Positions 1 through 8,676 of a DNA stretch of 64,000 nt are shown here, piece by piece. A program made the position numbers and the translations under genes. Each line of letters starts with the position of its first letter. Positions within the stretch are counted from its first letter, which is position 1. This DNA is from Streptomyces sp. HM190 (GTDB taxonomy: Bacteria > Actinomycetota > Actinomycetes > Streptomycetales > Streptomycetaceae), in the NCBI RefSeq assembly GCF_009857135.1, contig NZ_CP047318.1:3472001-3536000 (forward strand), written 5' to 3'. A model generated the notes under the pieces. The model did no database searches, had not been told where the DNA came from, and saw nothing but the letters and a program-made list of their open reading frames with translations.

Positions 1-783
1 GGCCAGCCAGTCGCCGCCCTGCTTGTCGTCGAGGGCCTGCACGGCGGCGCCGACGCGGCCGCTGCGGACGCTGACGTGGATCGTGAGGTCGGACTGCTTC
101 TCCGTGGTGAGCGTCGACAGCAGGACGGGTTCGGTGGAGCGGGGCCGGACCGTGATGCCCTCCCCCACCGTCGACTTCAGTTCGCCGTCCCTGCCGTACA
201 GCTCGATGTCGACGACGGCCGCCGCGTCGTCCGGGTTGGTGAGGTGGACGTAGTCGGTGCGGCCGGCGGCCGTGCTGACGCCGGGGAACCAGAACTGCGT
301 GTCCGGGGCGGTGCAGTTGACGCCGAGCAGGCCACGGCCGGTGCCGGCGGCGACCTCGGTGGTCTCCTGGACGGTCCAGCCGGGCGCGGACTTCCCCTCG
401 GCCAGGCCGATCAGCGCGGGCGCGTCACCGCCGTCGGTGCTCGCGGTGACCGGCCTGCCCGGTTCCTTCGGCTCCAGGAAGGGCTTGGCGGTCTTGCCCT
501 TCCCGCCGCTGTCCGCCGACTCCTCGCCCGCGGCGACCAGTTGGGCGCCGCCCTTGCCGGAGGCGCCCTCGGTGACGGGCGTGAACGACGTGTACGCGGT
601 CTCGGCGATGTCCGAGGAGCTGGGCCGCGGACAGAGCAGGCTCGTGCGCTCCACGGGGAGTTGGGCGGCCGCCTCGACGGCGGTGTCGCCGCCGGAGGCG
701 TCGGGCGCGCTGAGCACGGCGAAGCCGGTGACGGCGGCGAGGGCGGTCGTGCCGGCGATCAGGGACAGGGTCGTGCGCTTCAC
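1..783 (-). CDS. DUF5719 family exported protein, C-terminus outside window
   Basis: The reading frame starts with GTG at 783 and runs off the left edge, so about the first 261 residues are visible. It begins MKRTTLSLIAGTTALAAV, a signal peptide or membrane anchor. A low-complexity region follows, then a beta-rich segment with a VNCTAPDTQFWFPG stretch that I recognise as typical of DUF5719 proteins encoded beside large actinobacterial glycosyltransferases. The GTG overlaps the TGA of the upstream glycosyltransferase by 4 bases, so the two are translationally coupled and probably act together at the membrane. The biochemical role is unknown. Family assignment is from recalled similarity. Confidence 0.75.
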   Translation of the reverse strand, partial: MKRTTLSLIAGTTALAAVTGFAVLSAPDASGGDTAVEAAAQLPVERTSLLCPRPSSSDIAETAYTSFTPVTEGASGKGGAQLVAAGEESADSGGKGKTAKPFLEPKEPGRPVTASTDGGDAPALIGLAEGKSAPGWTVQETTEVAAGTGRGLLGVNCTAPDTQFWFPGVSTAAGRTDYVHLTNPDDAAAVVDIELYGRDGELKSTVGEGITVRPRSTEPVLLSTLTTEKQSDLTIHVSVRSGRVGAAVQALDDKQGGDWLA

Positions 784-3700
784 TGCTGGCTCCCGTCGGG
801 GCGCTCGGGGTCGGCGCCGGTGCCGTGCGACGGGTCGTACGTCGCGTCGTAGCCCTGGGTGTACGTCTGGTCGTAGGAGGCCGCGTCGCCCCCGTAGGAG
901 GCGTACGGGTCGTACTGGCCGCCCTGGTAGGGGTCGGCCTGGTAGTGCTGCTGGTCGTAGGCGCCGACCGGGTACTGCTGGGCGGGCTGGTACTGCTGGG
1001 CCGCCTGGTCGTACTGGCCGTACTCGGCGCCCGTGTGACTCGGGGTGTCCCACTCGCCGTACGCCTGCAGCTCCGGGACGGGAACGGCCACCGGGGCCTC
1101 CTCGGCGGGCGGGGGCGGGGTGTCCGCCGACCGGTCCGCCTCGGCCTCGGCCTGGGCGCGCAGACGGCGGGCGCGGCGGCCGTCGCCGGTGACGTCCTGG
1201 GCGGGTACCGTGACCGGCTCGTCGGGCAGGTCGTCGTCGACGTCGCGGCGGCGGCCCGGCAGGGCGAGGACCACGAGGACGACCGCGAGCGACCCCTGGG
1301 CCCACAGCCAGCCGGTGTGGCTCACGGGCTCGTCGAAGGTGACGTCCAGGCGGCCGCCCCCGGCGGGGAGCCGGAAGCCCTGGGCCCAGCCGTCGACCGT
1401 GGTCGGGGTGAGCGGCTTGCCGTCGAGAGTGGCGGTCCAGGACGCGTCGGCGGTGTCGGCGAGGCGCAGGACGCGGCCCGCGCCGCCGGCCGGGAGGGTC
1501 GTGTGCACCTCGACGGGGCCGGCCGCGACGGACTTCGGGTCGCCGGAACCGGCCTCGACGGTGACGCGGGCGACCTCGCGGTCCACGCGCCACAGGGCGC
1601 TGCCGTCCTGCTGGCTGAGCCGGCTCAGGCCGGGCGTGGCGTCCAGCACGCGGCTCATGTCGCGGGGGGCGCCCGGCCGGACGAGGACGTAGCGCACGGC
1701 GAAGCCACCGAGCTCGTCGGCCTGGTCGGCGCCGGAGCCGGCGACGAGGTTGGCGACGACCTTGTCGAGCTGCGGGTTCCGCCCGGCGGCGGCGGTGAGT
1801 TCGGCGTCGCCGAGGCGGACGCCGGAGCCGCGGACCAGGGTGTAGGAGACCTCGGCGGCCGAGTCGCTGTCGAGGACGAGGGTGCGGGCCTGGTCGCGGG
1901 TGCCGCTCTCCTCGGCGACGAACGCGGGGACCTGGACGGGGTCGCGGCGCGCCAGTGGGCCGTCGGCGCCGCCGATCACCCAGCCGGCGGCGGCCAGCAA
2001 CGGGCCGACGGCGGCGGCGAGCGCGATCAGCGCGGCCACCGGCTGACGCCAGCCGAAGCTCTGCTCGGCCACACGCGCGCGTGCCCCGTCGGCGCCCACG
2101 GTGGCGGCGGCCAGGAGGGCGATGCCGTAGACCAGGGTCGCGGGGCCCGCCCAGGCGGAGTTGTTGGACAGGACGGCGAAGACGAGTCCCACGAGGGCCG
2201 CCGTCCAGGCGGTGCCGATCGCCAGTCGGCGTTCCGCGCGCAGCAGGGCGGCGAGCGCGGCGAGGACGACGCCGACGAGGGTGAGGCCGCCGACCGTGCC
2301 GGGGCCGCCGGGGCTGATGCCGAGCAGATCGGTCGGGGAGGCCGCGCCGGTTCCGTACTCCAGTCCGGCCTCCTGGAAGAAGCCGAACGGCAGCAGGGTG
2401 AGCGACCAGGGCGCGAGGACCAGCAGCGGGGTGCCCAGCTGGGCGAGGAAGCGCGGGCCGTAGGCGGTGAGCTCGCGGCGGCGCACCCCGAGCACGGCCA
2501 GGCCGAGGAGCAGCGCGATGGGCCACACGATCGGGGTGAACGCGGTGGTGATCGTCAGCAGCAGCGCGTACGCCCAGGTTGCACGCCAACTGCCGCGCGC
2601 CCCCGTGGTGTTCGTGAGCCCGGCCGCGGCGGCGCCCGCGCGGGCGATCAGGGGGAGCAGGATCGCGAGGACGGCGGTGCCGATGCGCCCCCCGGCGAGG
2701 GCGCCGGTGACGGCGGGCAGGAAGGCGTAGACGACGGCCGCCCAGGCGCGCAGCAGCCGGGACGGGACGAGGGGCCGTGAGGCGAAGTACGCGGTGCATC
2801 CGGCCAGCGGCACGCAGGCCACGAGGAGCACGGTGACCGCGAGGCCGGTCGAGCCGAACAGCAGGGAGGCGAGCATCGCGACGATCGCCAGGTAGGGCGG
2901 CGCGGACCCGGCGCCGCCCGCGCCGATGGGGTGCCACGCGTCGAGGTAGCGCGACCACAGGTCGGCGGAGTCGGCGGGTGCGGGCAGCAGGGCGCCGCCC
3001 GCGAGGGCGCCGCCGCCGAGGAGCGCGCGGCACGCGGCGAGCGAGGCGAGCGCCAGCACGAGGAAGAGCAGCGGGCCCGGTTTGCGCGCGACGCGCTTGA
3101 GCCGGGCGAACTGCTCGACCTCCAGGAAGTCGGCGTCGTCGTCGCCGGGCCCGGACTCGACGGCGCCGCCGTGCCGTCCGGCCGAGGAGGTCTCGGTGTC
3201 GGCGCTGCCGAACAGGTCGCCGGCGGCCTGCTCGACGGTGGCGCGGACGGTCGCGCCGGGCGGCGGGAACAGCGGGCGCAGCTCGCCCTTGTCGATCCGC
3301 GGCGCGCCTCTCCTGCGGCGGCCGGCGATGATCCGCTCGGGCCGCAGCAGCACGCTCAGCAGACCGCGGATCTCGTCGACGGCCTGGCCGGGGGCCTTGC
3401 CGACGAGGTAGGCGACGGTCCGCAGCAGGGTGCCGAGGACGATGCGGAACAGCACCCAGGGGAGCTGTGCGGTGCGGGAGTTGACGAGGAGGGTGTAGAC
3501 GGCGCCCGCCTTGTCGACCATGTGCGGGGAGGCGGCGGAGCGGCCCACACAGTCGACGGTGCGGCGCTCGCGGGAGGACGCCTCGGCGTGCCGTACGACC
3601 GCTTCGGGGGCGACGAGGACGCGGTGGCCGGCGGCGGTGGCGCGCCAGCACAGATCGACGTCGTCGCGCATCAGGGGCAGCCGGCGGTCGAAGCCGCCGA

Positions 3701-4412
3701 GTTCCTCGAAGACGTCGCGGCGGATCAGCATCCCGGCGGTGGAGACGGCGAGGCTGGGCTTGACGTGGTCGTGCTGGCCCTGGTCCTGCTCGCGGCGGTC
3801 CAGGCCGGTCCAGCGGCGGCCGGAGGCCGCGACGGTGACGCCGACCTCCAGGAGCTGCCGGCGGTCGTACCAGCCGCGCAGCTTGGGTCCGACGACGGCG
3901 ACGTCGTCGCGGCCCAGTTCGCGTTCGTTCTCCACGACGCGCAGCAGCTGGGCGAGGGCGTCGGGCTCGGGGGCGCAGTCGTCGTGCAGCAGCCACAGCC
4001 ATTGCACCGGCTCTCCGTGCGGGAGCTCGGGCATGTCGTACGCGTCGTCGCGCCAGGTGCGCGTGACCGGGTCCCAGCCGCTGGGGCGGCGGAGGTAGGC
4101 CAGGTCGTCCTCGGTGAGCACGCCCGCGGTGCGGTTGGCCTCCTCGACGGCCTGGCCGAACCCGGTGCGCCGGGCGAGGTGCAGGACGCGGTCGGCGCCG
4201 AGGGCGTCGGCGAGGAGCTGGGCGGAGTCGTCCGCGCTGCCGGTGTCGGCCGCCATGGCGCTCTGCACGGGGCGCTCCTGGCCGAGCAGTCCGGCGAGCG
4301 CGTCGGGCAGCCAGCGGGCGCCGTCGTGCGCGACGAGGACCGCGGTCACCACATGGCGTGGGAACTCAGGGGTGGCAGCGTCGTGGGCTGTGGTGTGGCT
4401 GTGCACGGACAT
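780..4412 (-). CDS. Large membrane glycosyltransferase, family 2
   Basis: This is a 1210-residue protein. Residues 20-280 form a GT-A family-2 catalytic domain: VTAVLVAHDGARWL at the start, an acidic LLHDDC motif, and a later MRDDVDLCWRA acceptor-type motif. The remaining two thirds contain many hydrophobic segments (for example around 450-750), so it is a polytopic membrane enzyme that probably moves lipid-linked sugar to envelope polymers. Before the stop is an unusual Tyr/Gln/Pro/Gly-rich tail of about 110 residues, expected to be disordered and cytoplasmic. It lies downstream of whiB and upstream of its overlapping DUF5719 partner. The equivalent mycobacterial neighbourhood makes cell-wall polysaccharide. 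Donor and acceptor cannot be read from the sequence. Confidence 0.85.
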   Translation of the reverse strand: MSVHSHTTAHDAATPEFPRHVVTAVLVAHDGARWLPDALAGLLGQERPVQSAMAADTGSADDSAQLLADALGADRVLHLARRTGFGQAVEEANRTAGVLTEDDLAYLRRPSGWDPVTRTWRDDAYDMPELPHGEPVQWLWLLHDDCAPEPDALAQLLRVVENERELGRDDVAVVGPKLRGWYDRRQLLEVGVTVAASGRRWTGLDRREQDQGQHDHVKPSLAVSTAGMLIRRDVFEELGGFDRRLPLMRDDVDLCWRATAAGHRVLVAPEAVVRHAEASSRERRTVDCVGRSAASPHMVDKAGAVYTLLVNSRTAQLPWVLFRIVLGTLLRTVAYLVGKAPGQAVDEIRGLLSVLLRPERIIAGRRRRGAPRIDKGELRPLFPPPGATVRATVEQAAGDLFGSADTETSSAGRHGGAVESGPGDDDADFLEVEQFARLKRVARKPGPLLFLVLALASLAACRALLGGGALAGGALLPAPADSADLWSRYLDAWHPIGAGGAGSAPPYLAIVAMLASLLFGSTGLAVTVLLVACVPLAGCTAYFASRPLVPSRLLRAWAAVVYAFLPAVTGALAGGRIGTAVLAILLPLIARAGAAAAGLTNTTGARGSWRATWAYALLLTITTAFTPIVWPIALLLGLAVLGVRRRELTAYGPRFLAQLGTPLLVLAPWSLTLLPFGFFQEAGLEYGTGAASPTDLLGISPGGPGTVGGLTLVGVVLAALAALLRAERRLAIGTAWTAALVGLVFAVLSNNSAWAGPATLVYGIALLAAATVGADGARARVAEQSFGWRQPVAALIALAAAVGPLLAAAGWVIGGADGPLARRDPVQVPAFVAEESGTRDQARTLVLDSDSAAEVSYTLVRGSGVRLGDAELTAAAGRNPQLDKVVANLVAGSGADQADELGGFAVRYVLVRPGAPRDMSRVLDATPGLSRLSQQDGSALWRVDREVARVTVEAGSGDPKSVAAGPVEVHTTLPAGGAGRVLRLADTADASWTATLDGKPLTPTTVDGWAQGFRLPAGGGRLDVTFDEPVSHTGWLWAQGSLAVVLVVLALPGRRRDVDDDLPDEPVTVPAQDVTGDGRRARRLRAQAEAEADRSADTPPPPAEEAPVAVPVPELQAYGEWDTPSHTGAEYGQYDQAAQQYQPAQQYPVGAYDQQHYQADPYQGGQYDPYASYGGDAASYDQTYTQGYDATYDPSHGTGADPERPDGSQQ

Positions 4413-4493
4413 CGAGGTACGGGCCCCGGTTCGATGGACTGCGGTGGACGTCTGTGTCCGGCGGGGACAGCGGGACGTCTCGGACGAGGGCCC

Positions 4494-4499
4494 ACACTA
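4494..4499 (-). promoter_or_regulatory. Candidate -10 box for the glycosyltransferase operon
   Basis: The minus strand reads TAGTGT here, a good actinobacterial TANNNT -10 box about 80 bases upstream of the glycosyltransferase ATG. There is no convincing TTGAC-like -35, so this is tentative. The 291-base gap to whiB (4413-4703) holds nothing else I can name. Confidence 0.3.
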
Positions 4500-4703
4500 A
4501 TGGCAAGGCAGGAGGGGGCGGCGCGGAGCGCCTCGGTGAGGGGCGGTGGCCGGGAGACGGGCGGGCACGGCGGCCCGCCGCCTGTGGACAAGCCACCTGC
4601 GACGGGCCGTTGGTCACCCGGTGGTGCTGGGACGTGCTGCGGACTGCCGGCTTCCTGAGGTGTGCGCTCTGCGGAGGCCGCCTGCGGCGAGTGCGGCGCG
4701 CGC

Positions 4704-4967
4704 TCAGACGGCGGCCTTCTTCAGGCGGCGGCGTTCACGCTCGGACAGGCCGCCCCAGATGCCGAAGCGCTCGTCGTTGGCGAGGGCGTACTCGAGGCAC
4801 TCGGAGCGTACCTCGCAGGCGAGGCAGACCTTCTTGGCCTCGCGGGTCGAGCCGCCCTTCTCGGGGAAGAAGGACTCGGGGTCGGTCTGGGCGCACAGTG
4901 CGCGCTCCTGCCAGCCGAGTTCCTCGTCCGCGTCGTCGACCAGCAGTTGCTGCACGAGCTCGGTCAT
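4704..4967 (-). CDS. whiB: Developmental regulator WhiB
   Basis: This 87-residue protein matches WhiB of Streptomyces. The four iron-sulfur ligands are Cys25, Cys48, Cys51 and Cys57, spaced C-x22-C-x2-C-x5-C. The turn GIWGG at residues 69-73 is followed by a basic C-terminal tail. WhiB proteins bind a 4Fe-4S cluster and act as small nucleoid-associated transcription factors. WhiB partners WhiA to start sporulation septation in aerial hyphae. The ATG at 4967 follows a GAGG-type ribosome site. It stands alone on its transcript, with a promoter-like element just upstream at 5041-5070. The next gene on this strand is a cell-envelope glycosyltransferase. Confidence 0.95.
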   Translation of the reverse strand: MTELVQQLLVDDADEELGWQERALCAQTDPESFFPEKGGSTREAKKVCLACEVRSECLEYALANDERFGIWGGLSERERRRLKKAAV

Positions 4968-5040
4968 GTGCGCCCCTCGTCCGTCTTTCGCGTCCCCGTC
5001 GTGCGGCCGTTACCGATGTCGGCTGAACGACACGAGTGAA

Positions 5041-5070
5041 ATTACAAGTGTGCTGCTACGGGCGAGTCAA
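5041..5070 (-). promoter_or_regulatory. Promoter candidate for whiB
   Basis: On the minus strand, TTGACT (5065-5070) and TGTAAT (5041-5046) are separated by 18 bases, close to the vegetative-type consensus. Transcription would begin near 5034, leaving a leader of roughly 70 bases before the whiB ATG. The local sequence is clearly more AT-rich than its surroundings. Confidence 0.6.
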
Positions 5071-5176
5071 GCCGAGATCTGCTATTGGGCCCCTTATTCA
5101 CTCTGCGGAACCAAGGCTATGCGGAAAGTGTTCAAATCGGCATAAACGTGACAGCAGTCTGGTGGTGGGCGGACGT

Positions 5177-5216
5177 CCCGGACGGTCACCCTCTCTTACG
5201 AGGGAAGACGTCCGGG
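5177..5216. other. Two-tier inverted repeat in the whiB upstream region
   Basis: CCCGGACG at 5177-5184 pairs with CGTCCGGG at 5209-5216, and an inner CCCTC/GAGGG pair closes around a short loop. It lies about 140 bases upstream of the proposed whiB transcription start. It could be an operator or a terminator of an upstream-initiated transcript. Confidence 0.4.
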
Positions 5217-5639
5217 AGTTCGATCTCGTTCCGGCCCGCTTGGACTCACCCGTATCGGGTTGTGCGCCTTGTGTCCCCGACTCCCCGAGCACAAACCTTT
5301 CACCGCGGCGATGCACCGGAAGAGGTGAAGTGACCTCCACATGGCGGACGTGAAGTTGACAGCAGAGGTGTGAACCGCTGTCCTAGTGGGCATGCTCGGG
5401 AACTTGGCGCTCACCTCGACCCGCTCCGCCGGGTCCCTCGGTGCTGCCCGCGCTCGCTGTAGCTGTTGCTGTCCCAGCTGTTGAGCCCAACGCGCTCCGG
5501 CTGCCACTGAGCCCATCGCGGCTCGGCTGCTGTTCCCCTCCGCCCGCACCCGGGCCACCGCCCCCGCCCGCGACCCGGGCGGACGGCACGCGACACCCGG
5601 CCATCCCCCCGCACTCTCCGCCGAGGACCACCTCACCCC
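5217..5639. other. Long intergenic region before the cysteine dioxygenase gene
   Basis: No convincing gene is present. A TTGACA at 5356-5361 could be a -35 box for the plus-strand gene, followed about 20 bases later by a CTAGTG-like sequence, but the spacing is longer than usual. The proposed leader to the gene start at 5640 would be near 240 bases. I recognise no riboswitch in it. Confidence 0.35.
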
Positions 5640-6137
5640 ATGAACAGCGACAGCGACCTCCAGATCGCCGGCGATCTCCTCGAAGTCCCCCACCTGCTGC
5701 GGGCACCGCGCCGACACCCGGTCACCGTGGCCGAGTTCGCCGGTCTCGCCCGCTCCATCGCCGAGGACCGCGCCCAGTGGGAGCGCCTCGTCGAGTACGA
5801 CGCGACGACACGCTGGTACCACCGGCTGCGCACCGGCCCCGGGTACGAGGTGTGGCTGCTGTCCTGGCTGCCGGGCCAGGGCACCGGGCTGCACGACCAC
5901 GGCGACTCGTCCGGGGTGCTCACCGTCCTGGACGGCGCGCTGACCGAGCACACCGACCGGGGCACGCGGGTGCTGGCCCCCGGCGCGCAGCGGGTCCTCG
6001 CGCCGGGCCGTGCCCACGAGATCGTCAACGACACCCTGGAGCCGGCCGTGAGCCTGCACATCTACCACCCGGGCCTGACGGACATGCCGATGCACCCCAG
6101 GGCCGGCGCCACGCGGACGGCGGCAGCCCACGCCTGA
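5640..6137 (+). CDS. Cysteine dioxygenase-type cupin
   Basis: This 165-residue cupin has the cysteine dioxygenase type I pattern. Iron ligands are probably His85 and His87 in LHDHG plus His126 in RAHEIVN. The SLHIY segment (His140, Tyr142) corresponds to the Ser-His-Tyr catalytic relay of the mammalian enzyme. The expected reaction is oxidation of L-cysteine to cysteine sulfinate, although bacterial members can prefer other thiols such as mercaptopropionate. The length is normal for bacterial members. It precedes the F420 genes on the same strand but is separated from them by 157 bases, so co-transcription is uncertain. Confidence 0.85.
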   Translation: MNSDSDLQIAGDLLEVPHLLRAPRRHPVTVAEFAGLARSIAEDRAQWERLVEYDATTRWYHRLRTGPGYEVWLLSWLPGQGTGLHDHGDSSGVLTVLDGALTEHTDRGTRVLAPGAQRVLAPGRAHEIVNDTLEPAVSLHIYHPGLTDMPMHPRAGATRTAAAHA

Positions 6138-6294
6138 CGCCGGGGCCGCCGTCACCGTCGGCCGACGCGCGCCACCGCCCGGCCACGGCGGACCCCGGCC
6201 GCCCTCACCCGCACCGGCGACCCTCGGCCGAAACCGTTCCGGGTCGGGACGGGCGCGCGGTCCGTTGTCGTAGGGGCCTGCGAGACTGGCTCCC

Positions 6295-7254
6295 ATGCGC
6301 ATTGTGGTTCTGGCGGGTGGCATCGGTGGTGCCCGGTTCCTGCGCGGCCTGAAGCGGGCCGCTCCGGAGGCGGAGATCACGGTCATCGGCAACACCGGGG
6401 ACGACATCCACCTCTTCGGCCTGAAGGTCTGCCCGGACCTCGACACGGTGATGTACACGCTCGGCGGCGGCATCGACGAGGAGCAGGGCTGGGGCCGGGC
6501 CGACGAGACCTTCCACCTGAAGGAGGAGCTCGCGGCGTACGGCGTCGGACCGGAGTGGTTCGGCCTGGGCGACCGGGACTTCGCGACGCACATCGTGCGG
6601 ACGCAGATGCTCGGCGCCGGGTACCCGCTGAGCGCGGTCACCGAGGCGCTGTGCGACCGGTGGCAGCCGGGGGTGCGGCTCATCCCCATGACCGACGACC
6701 GGGTCGAGACCCATGTCGCCGTCGACCTCGACGGCGAGCGCAAGGCCGTCCACTTCCAGGAGTACTGGGTGCGGCTGCGGGCCTCCGTGCCGGCCGAGGC
6801 GATCGTGCCGGTCGGCGCCGAGCAGGCGAAGCCCGCGCCCGGCGTCCTGGAGGCGCTCGCCGCGGCGGACGTGATCCTCTTCCCGCCGTCCAACCCCGTC
6901 GTCTCCGTCGGCACCATCCTCGCCGTGCCCGGCATCAGGGAGGCGATCGCCGAGGCCGGGGTGCCGGTCGTCGGGCTCTCCCCCATCGTCGGGGACGCGC
7001 CCGTGCGGGGCATGGCCGACAAGGTCCTCGCCGCCGTCGGCGTCGAGTCCACCGCCGCGGCCGTCGCCGAGCACTACGGCTCCGGGCTGCTCGACGGCTG
7101 GCTCGTCGACACGGTCGACGCCGGCACCGTGGAGCGTGTCGAGGCAGCGGGCATCCGCTGCCGGGCGGTGCCCCTGATGATGACCGACCTCGACGCCGCC
7201 GCGGCGATGGCCCGGGCGGCGCTGGCGCTCGCCGAGGAGGTGCGGGCCGCGTGA
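6295..7254 (+). CDS. cofD: 2-phospho-L-lactate transferase (CofD/FbiA)
   Basis: This 319-residue protein has the family-defining N-terminus [17 protein letters not shown], a nucleotide-binding Rossmann loop, and the conserved GNTGDD segment near residue 40. CofD/FbiA transfers a phospholactate-type or phosphoenolpyruvyl moiety from its GDP-activated form to the deazaflavin Fo, giving F420-0 or dehydro-F420-0. The stop overlaps the start of the next gene (GTGA), so CofD and the glutamate ligase are translationally coupled. F420 serves many Streptomyces oxidoreductases. The ATG at 6295 begins directly with the conserved motif, so the start is secure. Confidence 0.95.
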   Translation: MRIVVLAGGIGGARFLRGLKRAAPEAEITVIGNTGDDIHLFGLKVCPDLDTVMYTLGGGIDEEQGWGRADETFHLKEELAAYGVGPEWFGLGDRDFATHIVRTQMLGAGYPLSAVTEALCDRWQPGVRLIPMTDDRVETHVAVDLDGERKAVHFQEYWVRLRASVPAEAIVPVGAEQAKPAPGVLEALAAADVILFPPSNPVVSVGTILAVPGIREAIAEAGVPVVGLSPIVGDAPVRGMADKVLAAVGVESTAAAVAEHYGSGLLDGWLVDTVDAGTVERVEAAGIRCRAVPLMMTDLDAAAAMARAALALAEEVRAA

Positions 7255-8579
7255 GCGAGCAGACCGCGACAGAGGCGTCGCCGGCCGCCGGGTACCGGGT
7301 GTGGGCCGTGGCCGGGATCCCCGAGGTCCAGCGCGGGGACGACCTCGCCAAGCTGATCGCCGCGGCCGAGCCCGGGCTGCGCGACGGGGACGTGCTGCTC
7401 GTCACCTCGAAGGTCGTCTCCAAGGCCGAGGGCCGGACCGTCGAGGCGGCCGACCGGGAGGCCGCGATCGACGCGGAGACCGTCCGGGTCGTGGCCCGGC
7501 GCGGTGCCCTGCGGATCGTGGAGAACCGGCAGGGCCTGGTGATGGCCGCCGCCGGCGTCGACGCCTCCAACACCCCCGCCGGGACGGTCCTGCTGCTGCC
7601 CGAGGACCCCGACGCCTCCGCGCGGGCGGTCCGGGACGGGATCAGGGACGCGCTCGGCGTCGAGGTCGGGGTCGTCGTCACCGACACCTTCGGGCGGCCC
7701 TGGCGCAGCGGGCTCACCGACGTGGCCATCGGCGCGGCCGGGGTGCGGGTCCTCGACGACCTGCGCGGCGGCACGGACGCGCACGGCAATCCGCTCAGCG
7801 CGACCGTCGTCGCCACCGCCGACGAACTGGCGGCCGCCGGTGACCTGGTGAAGGGCAAGGCCGCCGGGCTGCCGGTGGCCGTCGTGCGAGGGCTCGCGCA
7901 CGTCGTCGCCGAGGACTCCGGCGAGGGCACGAAGGCCCTGGTCCGGGGCGCCCGCGACGACATGTTCCGGCTCGGCACCTCGGAGGCGGTACGGCTGGCG
8001 GTGACCCAGCGGCGCACCGTGCGCGCGTTCACCGACGAGCCCGTCGACCCCGGGGCGGTCCGGCGCGCCGTGGCCGCCGCGGTCACCGCGCCGGCGCCGC
8101 ACCACACGACGCCGTGGCGGTTCGTGCTGCTGGAGTCGGAGGAGTCGCGGACGCGGCTGCTCGACGCGATGCGGGAGGCGTGGATCGCGGACCTGCGGCG
8201 GGACGGCAAGAGCGAGGAGTCCATCGCGAAGCGGGTGCGGCGCGGGGACGTACTGCGCAACGCCCCGTACCTCGTCGTCCCGTGTCTGGTGATGGACGGG
8301 TCGCACACCTACGGCGACGCGCGGCGGGACGGCGCCGAGCGGGAGATGTTCGTCGTCGCCACCGGGGCCGGGGTGCAGAACTTCCTGGTCGCGCTGGCCG
8401 GGGAGCGGCTCGGATCCGCGTGGGTGTCCTCGACGATGTTCTGCCGGGACGTCGTACGGGACGTGCTGGCGCTGCCGGAGGACTGGGACCCCATGGGTGC
8501 CGTGGCCGTCGGGCACCCGGCAGCCGAGCCGCCCGCCCGGGGGGAGCGGGACGCGGGGGCGTTCATCGAGGTGCGGTGA
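7251..8579 (+). CDS. cofE: F420-0:gamma-glutamyl ligase with C-terminal nitroreductase-like domain (FbiB)
   Basis: The 442-residue two-domain protein starts with GTG at 7251, inside the cofD stop. Residues 1-240 are the CofE ligase domain ([38 protein letters not shown]), which adds L-glutamates to F420-0 with GTP. Residues 245-442 resemble an FMN-dependent nitroreductase fold ([15 protein letters not shown], then TPWRFVLLE). In mycobacterial FbiB that domain reduces dehydro-F420-0. The fused layout is the usual actinobacterial form, whereas archaeal CofE has only the ligase domain. It is co-transcribed with cofD. Confidence 0.93.
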   Translation: MSEQTATEASPAAGYRVWAVAGIPEVQRGDDLAKLIAAAEPGLRDGDVLLVTSKVVSKAEGRTVEAADREAAIDAETVRVVARRGALRIVENRQGLVMAAAGVDASNTPAGTVLLLPEDPDASARAVRDGIRDALGVEVGVVVTDTFGRPWRSGLTDVAIGAAGVRVLDDLRGGTDAHGNPLSATVVATADELAAAGDLVKGKAAGLPVAVVRGLAHVVAEDSGEGTKALVRGARDDMFRLGTSEAVRLAVTQRRTVRAFTDEPVDPGAVRRAVAAAVTAPAPHHTTPWRFVLLESEESRTRLLDAMREAWIADLRRDGKSEESIAKRVRRGDVLRNAPYLVVPCLVMDGSHTYGDARRDGAEREMFVVATGAGVQNFLVALAGERLGSAWVSSTMFCRDVVRDVLALPEDWDPMGAVAVGHPAAEPPARGERDAGAFIEVR

Positions 8580-8636
8580 GGGGACCGGGGACCTCCCCCG
8601 CCGGGGAACCGACGCCTCGGCGGAACCACCGCCTCC

Positions 8637-8642
8637 TATGCT
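8637..8642 (+). promoter_or_regulatory. Candidate -10 box for the DNA glycosylase gene
   Basis: TATGCT lies 34 bases before the GTG start at 8677, with a TAGGA ribosome-site-like sequence in between. No clear -35 box is visible. Confidence 0.3.
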
Positions 8643-8676
8643 CGTAGGGCGCCCCATATCTTCCTAGGACCTCATC

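Noticed and set aside
58..852. Plus-strand open frames at the left edge
   Set aside because: They oppose the DUF5719 gene, which overlaps the glycosyltransferase stop in the typical GTGA manner and has a clear signal peptide.
825..2780. 651-codon open frame on the plus strand opposite the glycosyltransferase gene
   Set aside because: It is an antisense shadow caused by high GC: its predicted protein is Gly/Arg/Asp/Val-rich with no domain, while the opposite strand encodes a recognisable enzyme.
2931..4658. 575-codon plus-strand frame opposite the same gene and its upstream region
   Set aside because: Low-complexity product and full overlap with the glycosyltransferase GT2 domain on the other strand.
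4968..5340. Short open frames (about 80 codons) upstream of whiB
   Set aside because: Codon use lacks the strong GC third-position bias of real genes here, and the region carries promoter elements.
5196..7052. 618-codon minus-strand frame across the cysteine dioxygenase and cofD region
   Set aside because: It opposes two well-supported genes, crosses an intergenic promoter region, and encodes a Ser/Arg/Pro-rich sequence without family similarity.
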